From: Paracoccus sp. MKU1
Lineage (GTDB): Bacteria; Pseudomonadota; Alphaproteobacteria; Rhodobacterales; Rhodobacteraceae
Assembly: GCF_001447385.1 (NCBI RefSeq)
Contig: NZ_LLWQ01000200.1
Span: 1 to 60,275 of the forward strand
Reading direction: 5' to 3'
DNA length: 60,275 bases
Shown here: positions 53,259 to 60,275 of the stretch, piece by piece
Position numbering within the stretch: the stretch's first letter is position 1
How the letters are laid out: the number at the start of each line of letters is the position of its first letter
Program-made: the position numbers and the translations under genes
Notes under the pieces: model-generated
Told to the model about the DNA's origin: nothing
Databases searched by the model: none
Seen by the model: the letters and a program-made list of their open reading frames with translations, nothing else

Positions 53259-55567
53259 AACAGGACGTCTTCGTCAAGGGCGCCGCCCATACGCCCATCA
53301 TCCACGATTCCGCGATCAAGCACGTCACCGGGACGGCCGACTACACCGACGACCTGATGGAGCCGGTCGGCACGCTGCACGGCTATCTAGGGCTTTCCTC
53401 GGTCGCGCATGGCCGGATCACGGCGATGGACCTCGACTCGGTGCGCAAGGCGCCGGGCGTTCATGCCGTGCTGACGGCCGAGGACATTCCCGGCCATAAC
53501 GACATCAGCCCGACCGGGCTGCATGACGAGCCGGTCTTCGCCTTCCCCGAGGTGCAGTTCGTCGGCCAGCCGATCTTTGCCGTGGTGGCCGAGACCCGCG
53601 ACCAGGCCCGCCGCGCCTGCCAGCTGGCCCGGGTGGAATACCAGGAGCTGCCCTTCGCGCTGGACGCCATCGCCGCCCGCGATGCCGGCATGGGCTATGT
53701 CACCAAGCCGCTGAAGCTCAAGCGCGGCGACATGGCCGGGATGGAGCGCGCGCCCCGCAAGCTGTCGGGCCGGCTGACCGTCGGCGGGCAGGAGCATTTC
53801 TACCTGGAAAGCCAGATCGCCTTCGCCATCCCGGGCGAGGATGACGAGGTGATCGTCAACACCTCGACCCAGCACCCCAGCGAGGTGCAGCACATGGTCG
53901 CCCATGTGCTGGGCGTGCCGTCGAACGCGGTGGTGGTGAACGTGCGCCGCATGGGCGGCGGCTTCGGCGGCAAGGAATCGCAGATGAACGGCTTCTGCGC
54001 CATCGCCGCCCTGGCCGCGAAGAAGCTGAAACGCGCCGTCAAGATCCGCCCCGACCGCGACGACGATTTCCAGATCACCGGCAAGCGCCACGATTTCGTC
54101 ATCGACTACGCGGTGGGCTTCGACGAGACCGGCAAGATCCACGCGGTCGATGCCGATTTCTACGCCCGCTGCGGCTTTTCCTCGGACCTTTCCGGGCCGG
54201 TGACCGACCGGGCGCTGTTCCATGCCGACAATGCCTATTACTACCCGGCGGTCGAGCTGCGCAGCCATCCGATGAAGACCAACACCTGCTCGAACACCGC
54301 CTTCCGCGGCTTCGGCGGCCCGCAGGGCGTGGTCATGGCCGAGCGCATCGTCGAGGACATCGCCTATCAGCTCGGCCGCGACCCGCTGGAGATCCGCAAG
54401 CTGAACCTCTACGAAAACGGCCAGCTCACCCCCTATCACCAGGAGGTCGAGGACCAGATCCTGCCGCGCATCTTCGAGGAGCTGGAGGCCAGCAGCGACT
54501 ACCACGTCCGCCGCCAGGCGGTGCTGGACTGGAACGCGCGCGCCGAAAGCGAAGGCGGCGCGATCCGCAAGGGCATCGCGCTCACCCCGGTCAAGTTCGG
54601 CATCAGCTTCACCGCTACCTGGTACAACCAGGCCGGCGCGCTGATCCACATCTATTCCGACGGCTCGATCCACCTGAACCACGGCGGCACCGAGATGGGC
54701 CAGGGCCTGAACACCAAGGTGGCGCAGGTGGTGGCCGAGGCGCTGGGGGTCAGCATCGACCGCATCCGCATCACCAAGACCACGACCGAGAAGGTGCCGA
54801 ACACCTCGGCCACCGCCGCCTCGTCGGGCTCGGACCTGAACGGCATGGCGGCGCTGGACGCTTGCCGGCAATTGATCGAGCGGCTGACCGCCTTCGCCGC
54901 CGAGGCCAAGGGCGTGCCGCCCGAACTGGTCAGCATCGGCGAGACGGTGCAGATCGGCACCGAGGAAATGCCCTTCGCGGATTTCATCAAGACCGCCTAT
55001 CTGGCGCGGATCCAGCTGTCGGCCGCGGGCTTCTACAAGACGCCCAAGATCCACTGGAACCGCGACACCGGACAGGGCCGGCCCTTCTATTACTTCGCCT
55101 ATGGCGCGGCCTGCTCCGAGGTCTCGGTCGATACGCTGACCGGCGAATATGTCATCGAACGCGCCGACGTGCTGCATGACGTGGGCCGCAGCCTGAACCC
55201 GGCCATCGACAAGGGCCAGGTCGAGGGCGCCTTCGTGCAGGGCACCGGCTGGCTGACCAGCGAGGAACTGTGGTGGGACCAGAAGGGCCGGCTGCGCACC
55301 CATGCACCCTCGACCTACAAGATCCCGCTGGCCTCCGACCGGCCCAAGGTCTTCAACGTGAACCTGGCCGACTGGTCGGTGAACCGCGAGGCGACGATCA
55401 AGCGCTCCAAGGCCGTGGGCGAGCCACCCTTCATGCTGGGCATCAGCGTGTTCCAGGCGCTGAACATGGCGGTGGCCTCGTTCAACGGCTACCGGGAAAA
55501 CCCGCGCATCGACGCACCCGCCACCCCCGAGCGCGTGCTGATGGCCATCGAGCGGCTGCGGCCATGA
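53255..55567 (+). CDS. xdhB: Xanthine dehydrogenase large subunit (molybdopterin)
   Basis: 770 residues, the molybdopterin-binding subunit. Segments such as VRRMGGGFGGKESQ, TAFRGFGGPQ and TEMGQGLNTKVAQ are the cofactor-binding motifs of the family; the catalytic Glu lies in the C-terminal AVGEPPFMLG segment. It ends with a four-base overlap with xdhC. Confidence 0.96.
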   Translation: MKQDVFVKGAAHTPIIHDSAIKHVTGTADYTDDLMEPVGTLHGYLGLSSVAHGRITAMDLDSVRKAPGVHAVLTAEDIPGHNDISPTGLHDEPVFAFPEVQFVGQPIFAVVAETRDQARRACQLARVEYQELPFALDAIAARDAGMGYVTKPLKLKRGDMAGMERAPRKLSGRLTVGGQEHFYLESQIAFAIPGEDDEVIVNTSTQHPSEVQHMVAHVLGVPSNAVVVNVRRMGGGFGGKESQMNGFCAIAALAAKKLKRAVKIRPDRDDDFQITGKRHDFVIDYAVGFDETGKIHAVDADFYARCGFSSDLSGPVTDRALFHADNAYYYPAVELRSHPMKTNTCSNTAFRGFGGPQGVVMAERIVEDIAYQLGRDPLEIRKLNLYENGQLTPYHQEVEDQILPRIFEELEASSDYHVRRQAVLDWNARAESEGGAIRKGIALTPVKFGISFTATWYNQAGALIHIYSDGSIHLNHGGTEMGQGLNTKVAQVVAEALGVSIDRIRITKTTTEKVPNTSATAASSGSDLNGMAALDACRQLIERLTAFAAEAKGVPPELVSIGETVQIGTEEMPFADFIKTAYLARIQLSAAGFYKTPKIHWNRDTGQGRPFYYFAYGAACSEVSVDTLTGEYVIERADVLHDVGRSLNPAIDKGQVEGAFVQGTGWLTSEELWWDQKGRLRTHAPSTYKIPLASDRPKVFNVNLADWSVNREATIKRSKAVGEPPFMLGISVFQALNMAVASFNGYRENPRIDAPATPERVLMAIERLRP

Positions 55568-56307
55568 TCCGGGTCGAGGTCACCCGCACGCGCGGCTCCT
55601 CGCCGCGCGAGAAGGGGGCGGCGATGTTCGTCACCCCCGGCACGGTGCAGGGCACCATCGGCGGCGGCCAACTGGAATACATGGCCATCGACCGCGCCCG
55701 ACAGATGCTGGCGCGGGGCGAGGCATCCGCCCGGATGGACGTCCCCTTGGGCCCCGAGATCGGCCAATGCTGCGGCGGCCGGGTCGAACTCTCCCTGACC
55801 CGCGTCGCCGAGGCCCCGGTGCAGCCCGAGCATCGGCAAGTGCTGATCTTCGGCGCCGGCCATGTCGGCCGGGCGCTTGCCCGGGCCCTCGCCCTGCTGC
55901 CGCTGCGCCCGATCCTGATCGACCAGCGCGCCGGCGAACTGGCGCAAGCGACCGGCGAGACCCGCCTGACCCCCCTGCCCGAGGCCGAGATCCGCAGCGC
56001 GCCCTTCGGCACCAGCCATATCATCGTCACCCATGACCATGCGCTGGACTTCCTGCTGGCGGCCGAGGCGCTGCGCCGCCTGGACGCGCCCTATATCGGC
56101 ATGATCGGCAGCCGGACGAAACTGGCGCAGTTCCGCCGCTTCGCCCGCGCCCAGGGGCTCGACACCGACCGGCTGACCTGCCCCATCGGCGCCGGCTATT
56201 CGCGCGACAAGCGCCCCGAGGTCATCGCCGCCTTCACCGCCGCCGAGATCATCGGCCGCCTGACCGAAACCGTTTCACCGTTTGAAAAATACTCATGCGA
56301 CAGCTGA
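55564..56307 (+). CDS. xdhC: XdhC molybdenum cofactor insertion/sulfuration factor
   Basis: 247 residues. Start MIRVEVTRTRGSSPREKGAA is the XdhC N-terminal signature, GTIGGGQLEY follows, and the Rossmann-like C-terminal half has LIFGAGHVGRALARALA and MIGSRTKLAQFR. It delivers sulfurated Mo cofactor to xanthine dehydrogenase. The N-terminus is a little shorter than in many relatives. The final coding bases contain the dispersed 23-bp motif, and the gene overlaps guaD by 13 bases. Confidence 0.92.
   Translation: MIRVEVTRTRGSSPREKGAAMFVTPGTVQGTIGGGQLEYMAIDRARQMLARGEASARMDVPLGPEIGQCCGGRVELSLTRVAEAPVQPEHRQVLIFGAGHVGRALARALALLPLRPILIDQRAGELAQATGETRLTPLPEAEIRSAPFGTSHIIVTHDHALDFLLAAEALRRLDAPYIGMIGSRTKLAQFRRFARAQGLDTDRLTCPIGAGYSRDKRPEVIAAFTAAEIIGRLTETVSPFEKYSCDS
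56273..56294. repeat. Dispersed 23-bp motif, copy 3, inside the xdhC/guaD junction
   Basis: TTTCACCGTTTGAAAAATACTC resembles the copies at 18744 and 48605 but differs at about four of the central bases. Here it encodes the end of XdhC (SPFEKYS) and stops directly before the guaD ATG, so the same sequence serves as coding and as leader. Confidence 0.5.
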
Positions 56308-57572
56308 TCCGGGGGCGCACGCTCTCCTTCCACGCCGACCCCGCCGACACCGAGAACGCCTTCACCTATCACGAGGACGGCGCCGTCATCACCGAAGGCG
56401 GCAAGATCGCCGCCATCGGCGACTATGCCGCGCTGCGCGAGCCGGGCCTGCCGGAAACCGACCACCGCCCGCACCTGATCCTGCCGGGCTTCATCGACAC
56501 CCATATCCATTTCCCGCAGGTGCAGGTGATCGCCAGCTGGGGGGCGCAGCTTCTCGACTGGCTCAACACCTATACCTTCCCCGAGGAATCGCGCTTTGCC
56601 CAACAGGGCCACGCGCCGCTGATGGCCGAGAAATTCCTAGACCTGCTCCTCCAGCACGGCACCACCACCGCCGTCGCCTTCTGCTCGGTGCATCCGCAAT
56701 CGGCCGAGGCGCTGTTCTCGGCGGCCGAGGCGCGCAACATGGCGATGGTCGCCGGCAAGGTGATGATGGACCGCAACGCCCCCGAGGCGGTCCTGGACAC
56801 CCCGCAGCAAGGCTATGACGACAGCAAGCGGCTCATCGAAAAATGGCACCGCCGCGGCCGCCAGCACTATGCCATCACCCCGCGCTTCGCCATCACCTCG
56901 ACGCCCGAGCAGATGCAGATGACCGGACAGCTGGTGCGCGAACATCCCGACTGCCATATCCAGACGCATCTGTCCGAGAACAAGGACGAGATCGCCTTCA
57001 CCCTCAGCCTCTATCCGCAGGCGCGCGACTATCTCGACATCTACGAAACCTATGGCCTGCTCTCCGACAAACTGCTGCTCGGCCATTCCATCCATCTGGA
57101 ACCGCGCGAACTCGCCCGCATGGCCGAGACCGGCTCGCGCGCTGTGTTCTGCCCGACCTCGAACCTGTTCCTGGGCTCGGGCCTTTTCGACGAGGCGGGC
57201 CTGCGCGCGGCAGGCGTGGTCAGCGGCATCGCCACCGATGTCGGCGGCGGCACCAGCTATTCCATGCTGCAAACCCTGAACGAGGGCTACAAGATCCTGC
57301 AATTGCGCGGCCAGAAGCTGCATCCCTTCGCCGCCTTCCACTGGATCACGCGCGGCAACGCGCTGGCGCTCGGCATGGCCGACCGCATCGGCACGCTGGA
57401 GCCCGGCACCGATGCCGACCTCGTGGTGCTCGACAGCCGCGCGACTCCCGCGATGGCGCTGCGTATGGAGCGGGCCGAGACCCTGGCGGAGGAGCTTTTC
57501 ATCCTGCAAATCCTCGGCGACGACCGCGCCATCGCGCAAACTTACGTCGCGGGGAAAGCCATGCTGGGCTGA
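56295..57572 (+). CDS. guaD: Guanine deaminase
   Basis: 425 residues, amidohydrolase that converts guanine to xanthine. The metal-binding motif is DTHIHFPQVQVIASWGAQLL; the further ligands are in THLSENKDE, GHSIHLEPREL and DVGGGTSYSML. The PGFIDTHIHFPQ segment with PQVQ is typical of guanine deaminases and distinguishes it from the 8-oxoguanine deaminase encoded at 34284. It is the last gene of xdhA-xdhB-xdhC-guaD, giving a guanine-to-urate module. Confidence 0.94.
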   Translation: MRQLIRGRTLSFHADPADTENAFTYHEDGAVITEGGKIAAIGDYAALREPGLPETDHRPHLILPGFIDTHIHFPQVQVIASWGAQLLDWLNTYTFPEESRFAQQGHAPLMAEKFLDLLLQHGTTTAVAFCSVHPQSAEALFSAAEARNMAMVAGKVMMDRNAPEAVLDTPQQGYDDSKRLIEKWHRRGRQHYAITPRFAITSTPEQMQMTGQLVREHPDCHIQTHLSENKDEIAFTLSLYPQARDYLDIYETYGLLSDKLLLGHSIHLEPRELARMAETGSRAVFCPTSNLFLGSGLFDEAGLRAAGVVSGIATDVGGGTSYSMLQTLNEGYKILQLRGQKLHPFAAFHWITRGNALALGMADRIGTLEPGTDADLVVLDSRATPAMALRMERAETLAEELFILQILGDDRAIAQTYVAGKAMLG

Positions 57573-57584
57573 TCCGCGACAGAT

Positions 57585-57949
57585 GTGCCAAAGATAAGGA
57601 TAAGCGTGCGCAAGCGAAAGCAAAAGCCTGCGCAAACCCGTCAAGCGGAATTTCTCCGGCAGCGCGGTTTACGCCAGCAGATCGGTGACATGGCTGCGAT
57701 CGTAGATGCGCGCGCTGCCACCCGCCGGGTCGATTCCGCACGCATCAAGCCGCTGCCGGAGACTACCCCAACCCTGATCGCCATGCTGCGCGCGCCCGAA
57801 GGCGCAACCATCGAGGAGATCATGACCGCGACCGGCTGGCAGTCGCACACGGTGCGCGCGCGATGGCCGGGGCGCTGAAGAAGAAGCTCGGGCTCGAGGT
57901 GACCTCGGAGAAGACCGAGGGACGCGGACGGGTCTACAGGCTTCCGTAA
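57585..57949 (+). pseudogene. DUF3489 domain protein, frameshifted
   Basis: The DUF3489 core TLIAMLRAPEGATIEEIMTA is followed by TGWQSHTVR and then, in another frame, MAGALKKKLGLEV ... GRVYRLP. Joining them needs one inserted base within a run of GC dinucleotides at about 57854-57862. The family normally has its helix-turn-helix intact across this point. The N-terminus also does not match. The gene is likely inactive; it marks the start of a mobile-element region. Confidence 0.75.
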
Positions 57950-58135
57950 GTCTGAAGGCTGCAGCGCCGAACCGGACGCCGCCGCCTTTCGGGGCGGCGG
58001 TTTACGTTCCGGCACGACCGTGATATGCGCGTTCCCGCGAAAATCATCCTGACTTCGACCCTCATCGCTGGTTCCTCATTCGCGGCCCTCCGGACCGCAG
58101 GCATTCGCATGTCTGCAAATCCCGGAGGACGAATG

Positions 58136-58345
58136 ATGAACTACAAGCGCAAGAAACCCCGAAGCAAGAGCCGCAGCACCGGCGCGTTCCCGAACGGAAC
58201 GCCGTCGCACTGGAACATCCTTTTCCACAGCCGTCCGCGCCGCCGCCGCAGCGCCCGGGCGATCACTCGGCTGCTGCACGGCGCCGATCCCGATACGCTG
58301 ATCTGGGATCTCGGCAACCACAAGCCGCACAAATACTACTGGTGA
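58136..58345 (+). CDS. Small basic phage-like protein, unknown
   Basis: 69 residues, strongly basic (MNYKRKKPRSKSRSTGAF, later RPRRRRSARAITRLL), ending in HKPHKYYW. It has a GGAGG ribosome-binding site seven bases upstream of ATG 58136 (ATG 58133 is also possible). The composition suggests a nucleic-acid-binding protein. It lies on the opposite strand to the phage portal remnant. Confidence 0.45.
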   Translation: MNYKRKKPRSKSRSTGAFPNGTPSHWNILFHSRPRRRRSARAITRLLHGADPDTLIWDLGNHKPHKYYW

Positions 58346-58349
58346 TGCC

Positions 58350-58571
58350 ATGACCGATGTTTCCACCGATCACGGTACTGTTCTGCCATCGGGCTCGTCC
58401 GCCCTCGTCGTTTCCGCCGAGGGTGAGCTCTCCTTCTATCTGTCCGATAATACGCCGGATGCACCGGTGCCGCGGCTGGTCCAGCTTCTCGTGGCCGTGC
58501 TGATGCGGAGCGAGGACGATGACTGGGTGGAGGAGATGCTCGGCATCTTCGAGGATCAGTCCCTGAACTGA
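58350..58571 (+). CDS. Small acidic protein, unknown
   Basis: 73 residues, acidic, with a helical C-terminal half (LVQLLVAVLMRSEDDDWVEE). It starts five bases after the previous small gene, which suggests joint translation. No family is recognised. Its 3' end overlaps the tail of a minus-strand phage fragment. Confidence 0.45.
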   Translation: MTDVSTDHGTVLPSGSSALVVSAEGELSFYLSDNTPDAPVPRLVQLLVAVLMRSEDDDWVEEMLGIFEDQSLN

Positions 58572-58735
58572 CCGCCGACCCGGATCTTCGCGACAACGTC
58601 ACGTTCGTGCGTGGCCTCATATGCCATGCGGAATGCCGCCTCGATTTGCATCAGCGCGGGGATGAAGACGTGGCTCTGAAGAACGTCGATCGACCGGTTG
58701 AACTCGATGTCGGGGTCGACAGGAAGACGGTCAGG
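58556..58735 (-). pseudogene. C-terminal tail of an unidentified gene fused to the portal remnant
   Basis: The frame VPDRLPVDPDIEFNRSIDVL continues with helical text (PALMQIEAAFRMAYEATHER) to a TGA at 58556. It is in a different frame from the portal gene that precedes it at about 58725, so it looks like the end of another gene joined by a deletion. I do not recognise the family. Confidence 0.35.
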
Positions 58736-59499
58736 CACGCCTCCGTGCGAGCCTTTGCAATAGCGGCGTCCAGGAAGATGTCGCCCATGTGCATCTTCTG
58801 CAGCACCTGCGCACCGCGGGGGATGCCCCGGAGCTGACCCGGGAATTTCCTCTCGAAAAGAAGAACGCACTGATCCGAATGGAGGAACTCGCTCTCCCAC
58901 GACGAAACGAGTGAGCTATCGACCGCGCGCCGGACGTGATAGCCGATCACCTTACCTTGGGCGTCAACCTCTACGCCGATAAACACCTAATTTCCTTTGT
59001 ATTTCGGCGCCGCGCTCTCGTCGATATGCTCTGGATCGATCAGCTGAATCTGCGTTTGCAGGCCGCCGTTCCTGCGCTTCTGGCGGACAACGAGGAGGCA
59101 ATCGCCGGCGGCGAACATCGTCTCCGCGGCGGTGACCTGAAGGCTATAGAGGCTCTGCTGGCCCGCGTAATCGCAGTCCGTCGACGACGCCCAGGCGGAC
59201 AGCGCTGCGCGGTATGCATCATCTCCTGCGATGCCAAGACGGAGCCCGAAACCGACCGTGTGACCGGTCAGCGCTCGGACCGCCGCCGCGCCGTAGGGCG
59301 TATTATCTGCCAGGTCGCGGGCCCGTGCGCGGATCTGCGGAAGCGCCGACGGGGCCCGCTCGAGGCCTCCGGACGGGAACCAGCCGCCGCTTGTGTTCGG
59401 CAGCGACGGCGCCCGATAGCGCCTTGTCGCCAGCCCCTTGCCGCCGGTGCGGCGGGCGGCGGGCTTCTTTTTGCTGCGCAGGAAATCGAACAGGCCCAT
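58725..59499 (-). pseudogene. Phage portal protein (lambda family), amber-interrupted
   Basis: The start MGLFDFLRSKKKPAARRTGG, the segment RARARDLADNTPYGAAAVR and TVGFGLRLG are those of lambda-type portal proteins, the dodecamer through which DNA enters the head. After PKYKGN an in-frame TAG (58987-58989) interrupts the gene; reading resumes in the same frame with VFIGVEVDAQGKVIGYHVRR and RKFPGQLRGIPRGAQVLQK. Near 58725 the family sequence ends (EACLTVFL) and a different gene follows, so the C-terminal half is lost. Confidence 0.8.
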
Positions 59500-59777
59500 C
59501 AGAAGACCTCCACAGAATCTTGAGTCATGACGTGCCGGCGGTGATACTCGGTCAGGAGGAGGGCCTCAGCGCGGCCATCGTCTTTCGCGCGGCTCAGCAT
59601 GTCGGCAGCGCCGGGGAAGAGTTCGCGGGCCATCGCCAAGCTTTCGCGCTTGTCTGCGGTCAGGCCGAGCGCGGGTTTCCATGTTGCCGGGCGCACAAGC
59701 GTCAGCCTGCGTTCGGATCCGGAGTATAGCTGCGCGGCGGTCATCACGACACCGAAGCCGGCGGCGAAACGCCACAT
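59499..59777 (-). pseudogene. RuvC-like Holliday-junction nuclease, C-terminal fragment
   Basis: 92 residues. VRPATWKPALGLTADKRESL and SRAKDDGRAEALLLTEYHRR match the C-terminal half of phage RuvC-like resolvases (the KxDGRAEALLLA end has the catalytic acidic residues). The N-terminal half with the first Asp is absent, so it cannot be active. It ends inside the portal gene start (TGATG) and overlaps the gpW-like remnant upstream. Confidence 0.6.
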
Positions 59778-59962
59778 GGAAGGCTCAGCTCCGCGCGCAG
59801 CTCGTCAATAGCCCTGCGAAGCTCGTCCCGGCTGACATATTTGATCTGGTCGCCCGCGTAGGACACGTATTCAACGCCGCGGTAATATGCAGCCTCGAGC
59901 GCCGCCAAATAGGCGCGCTTTAGGTCAGGGGTCAGGAGGCCGGGGGCTTGATGCGGATGTGC
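59744..59962 (-). pseudogene. gpW-like phage head-tail joining protein, remnant
   Basis: The frame reads LTPDLKRAYLAALEAAYYRG, then VEYVSYAGDQIKYVSRDELR and a short tail before TGA at 59744. This has the pattern of lambda gpW/DUF6148 proteins (a small helical head-completion protein with a Tyr-rich hairpin) and lies upstream of the portal gene, as W does upstream of B in lambda. No start codon is in frame near the 5' end, which is truncated at the IS boundary. Confidence 0.5.
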
Positions 59963-60014
59963 TCATGCCCCAGATTCTATTAAGGAAAGAATTAGCGTCC
60001 AGGCTCATTGAGTT

Positions 60015-60275
60015 TCACAGCCAGAACAAGACGGTTGCGGCTAGCATGATCGCAGAGAAGAAGGTTTCCGGGCACCGGTCGTATCGGGTCGCGACGTATG
60101 AGGAGGATCAGAAAACAGTCCGGGGGACTGTTTTCCCGACGATTGGCCAATCCTTCAGGCGGCCGAACATGATCTCGATGCGGTTGCGCCGTTTGTAGCG
60201 CCTCTTGTCGTATTTCACCGCCTTCTTGCGAGACTTCCGGCCCGGGATGCAGACCTTTATCCCCTTGTCTTTCAA
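60015..60275 (-). pseudogene. IS5-family transposase, 3' part, interrupted
   Basis: From the window edge the frame reads LKDKGIKVCIPGRKSRKKAV, then RRNRIEIMFGRLKDW, typical of IS5-family (IS427-like) transposases with the catalytic Glu in the RRNRIEIMF motif. It then meets a short insertion with a stop, after which the family end VATRYDRCPETFFSAIMLAA and FWL* follows. The gene is therefore broken. It is the outer mobile element of the 57.6-60.3 kb debris. Confidence 0.8.
60111..60135. repeat. 25-bp perfect palindrome inserted in the transposase
   Basis: GAAAACAGTCC-GGG-GGACTGTTTTC, an 11-base perfect inverted repeat. It lies inside a segment of about 50 bases that interrupts the transposase between RLKDW and VATRYD. 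CGTCG occurs on both sides, suggesting a target duplication. Confidence 0.6.

Noticed and set aside
60111..60135. The palindrome as a terminator of the IS5 transposase
   Set aside because: No T-run of useful length follows, and it lies within the coding frame between conserved segments.

Overview
The window is very GC-rich and its gene content points to an alphaproteobacterium of the Paracoccus/Rhodobacteraceae group. The pointers are a complete beta-hydroxyaspartate cycle operon (bhcABCD with bhcR, first characterised in Paracoccus denitrificans), membrane-bound urate hydroxylase PuuD, a class II DAHP synthase and the cvpA-purF pair. I assigned the lineage from remembered family features, not from a search.

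Layout. 1-990: insertion-sequence debris (5' end of an ISL3-type transposase gene, decayed IS481 remnant). 987-13427: housekeeping genes: yraN-rsmI (minus), an LpoA-like lipoprotein, glnD and murJ (plus), a rhomboid that has lost its catalytic residues, trpS, a betaine-homocysteine methyltransferase, a radical SAM protein, small unknown proteins and an HNH endonuclease. 13564-24813: small transporters and enzymes (SugE-type SMR, VOC protein, esterase, alkyl-purine glycosylase, GntR regulator, HAD nucleotidase, UbiH-like hydroxylase), radA, cvpA-purF, then a minus-strand group of PhoR-like kinase, gamma carbonic anhydrase and gmk. 25003-33814: PAS protein, class II aroG, a GlxA-type regulator and a five-gene branched-chain-amino-acid-type ABC transporter.

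33917-42474: a seven-gene minus-strand run, bhcA-bhcB-bhcC-bhcD-nucleobase permease-8-oxoguanine deaminase-uraH, with bhcR divergent. This couples glyoxylate assimilation to purine catabolism. 48782-57572 holds the other purine genes: PuuD, xdhA-xdhB-xdhC and guaD, with a LysR regulator divergent from xdhA. Together they convert guanine, xanthine and 8-oxoguanine to urate and 5-hydroxyisourate. Purine breakdown through allantoin ends in glyoxylate, the substrate of the bhc cycle, so the co-location makes metabolic sense. The OHCU decarboxylase and allantoin-degrading enzymes are not in the window.

42665-46760 lies between these metabolic blocks and is the best candidate for an undescribed system. 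It encodes a protein with a caspase-like HxGHG core whose expected cysteine appears to be serine, a pentapeptide-repeat protein with a chagasin-like C-terminus, and a convergent SARP/TPR-type regulator. purM-purN follow.

57573-60275: decayed mobile DNA: a frameshifted DUF3489 gene, small phage-like genes, a lambda-type portal gene with an in-frame amber, a RuvC-like fragment, a gpW-like remnant, and an IS5-family transposase gene interrupted by a short perfect palindrome. I saw no tRNA, rRNA or CRISPR array.
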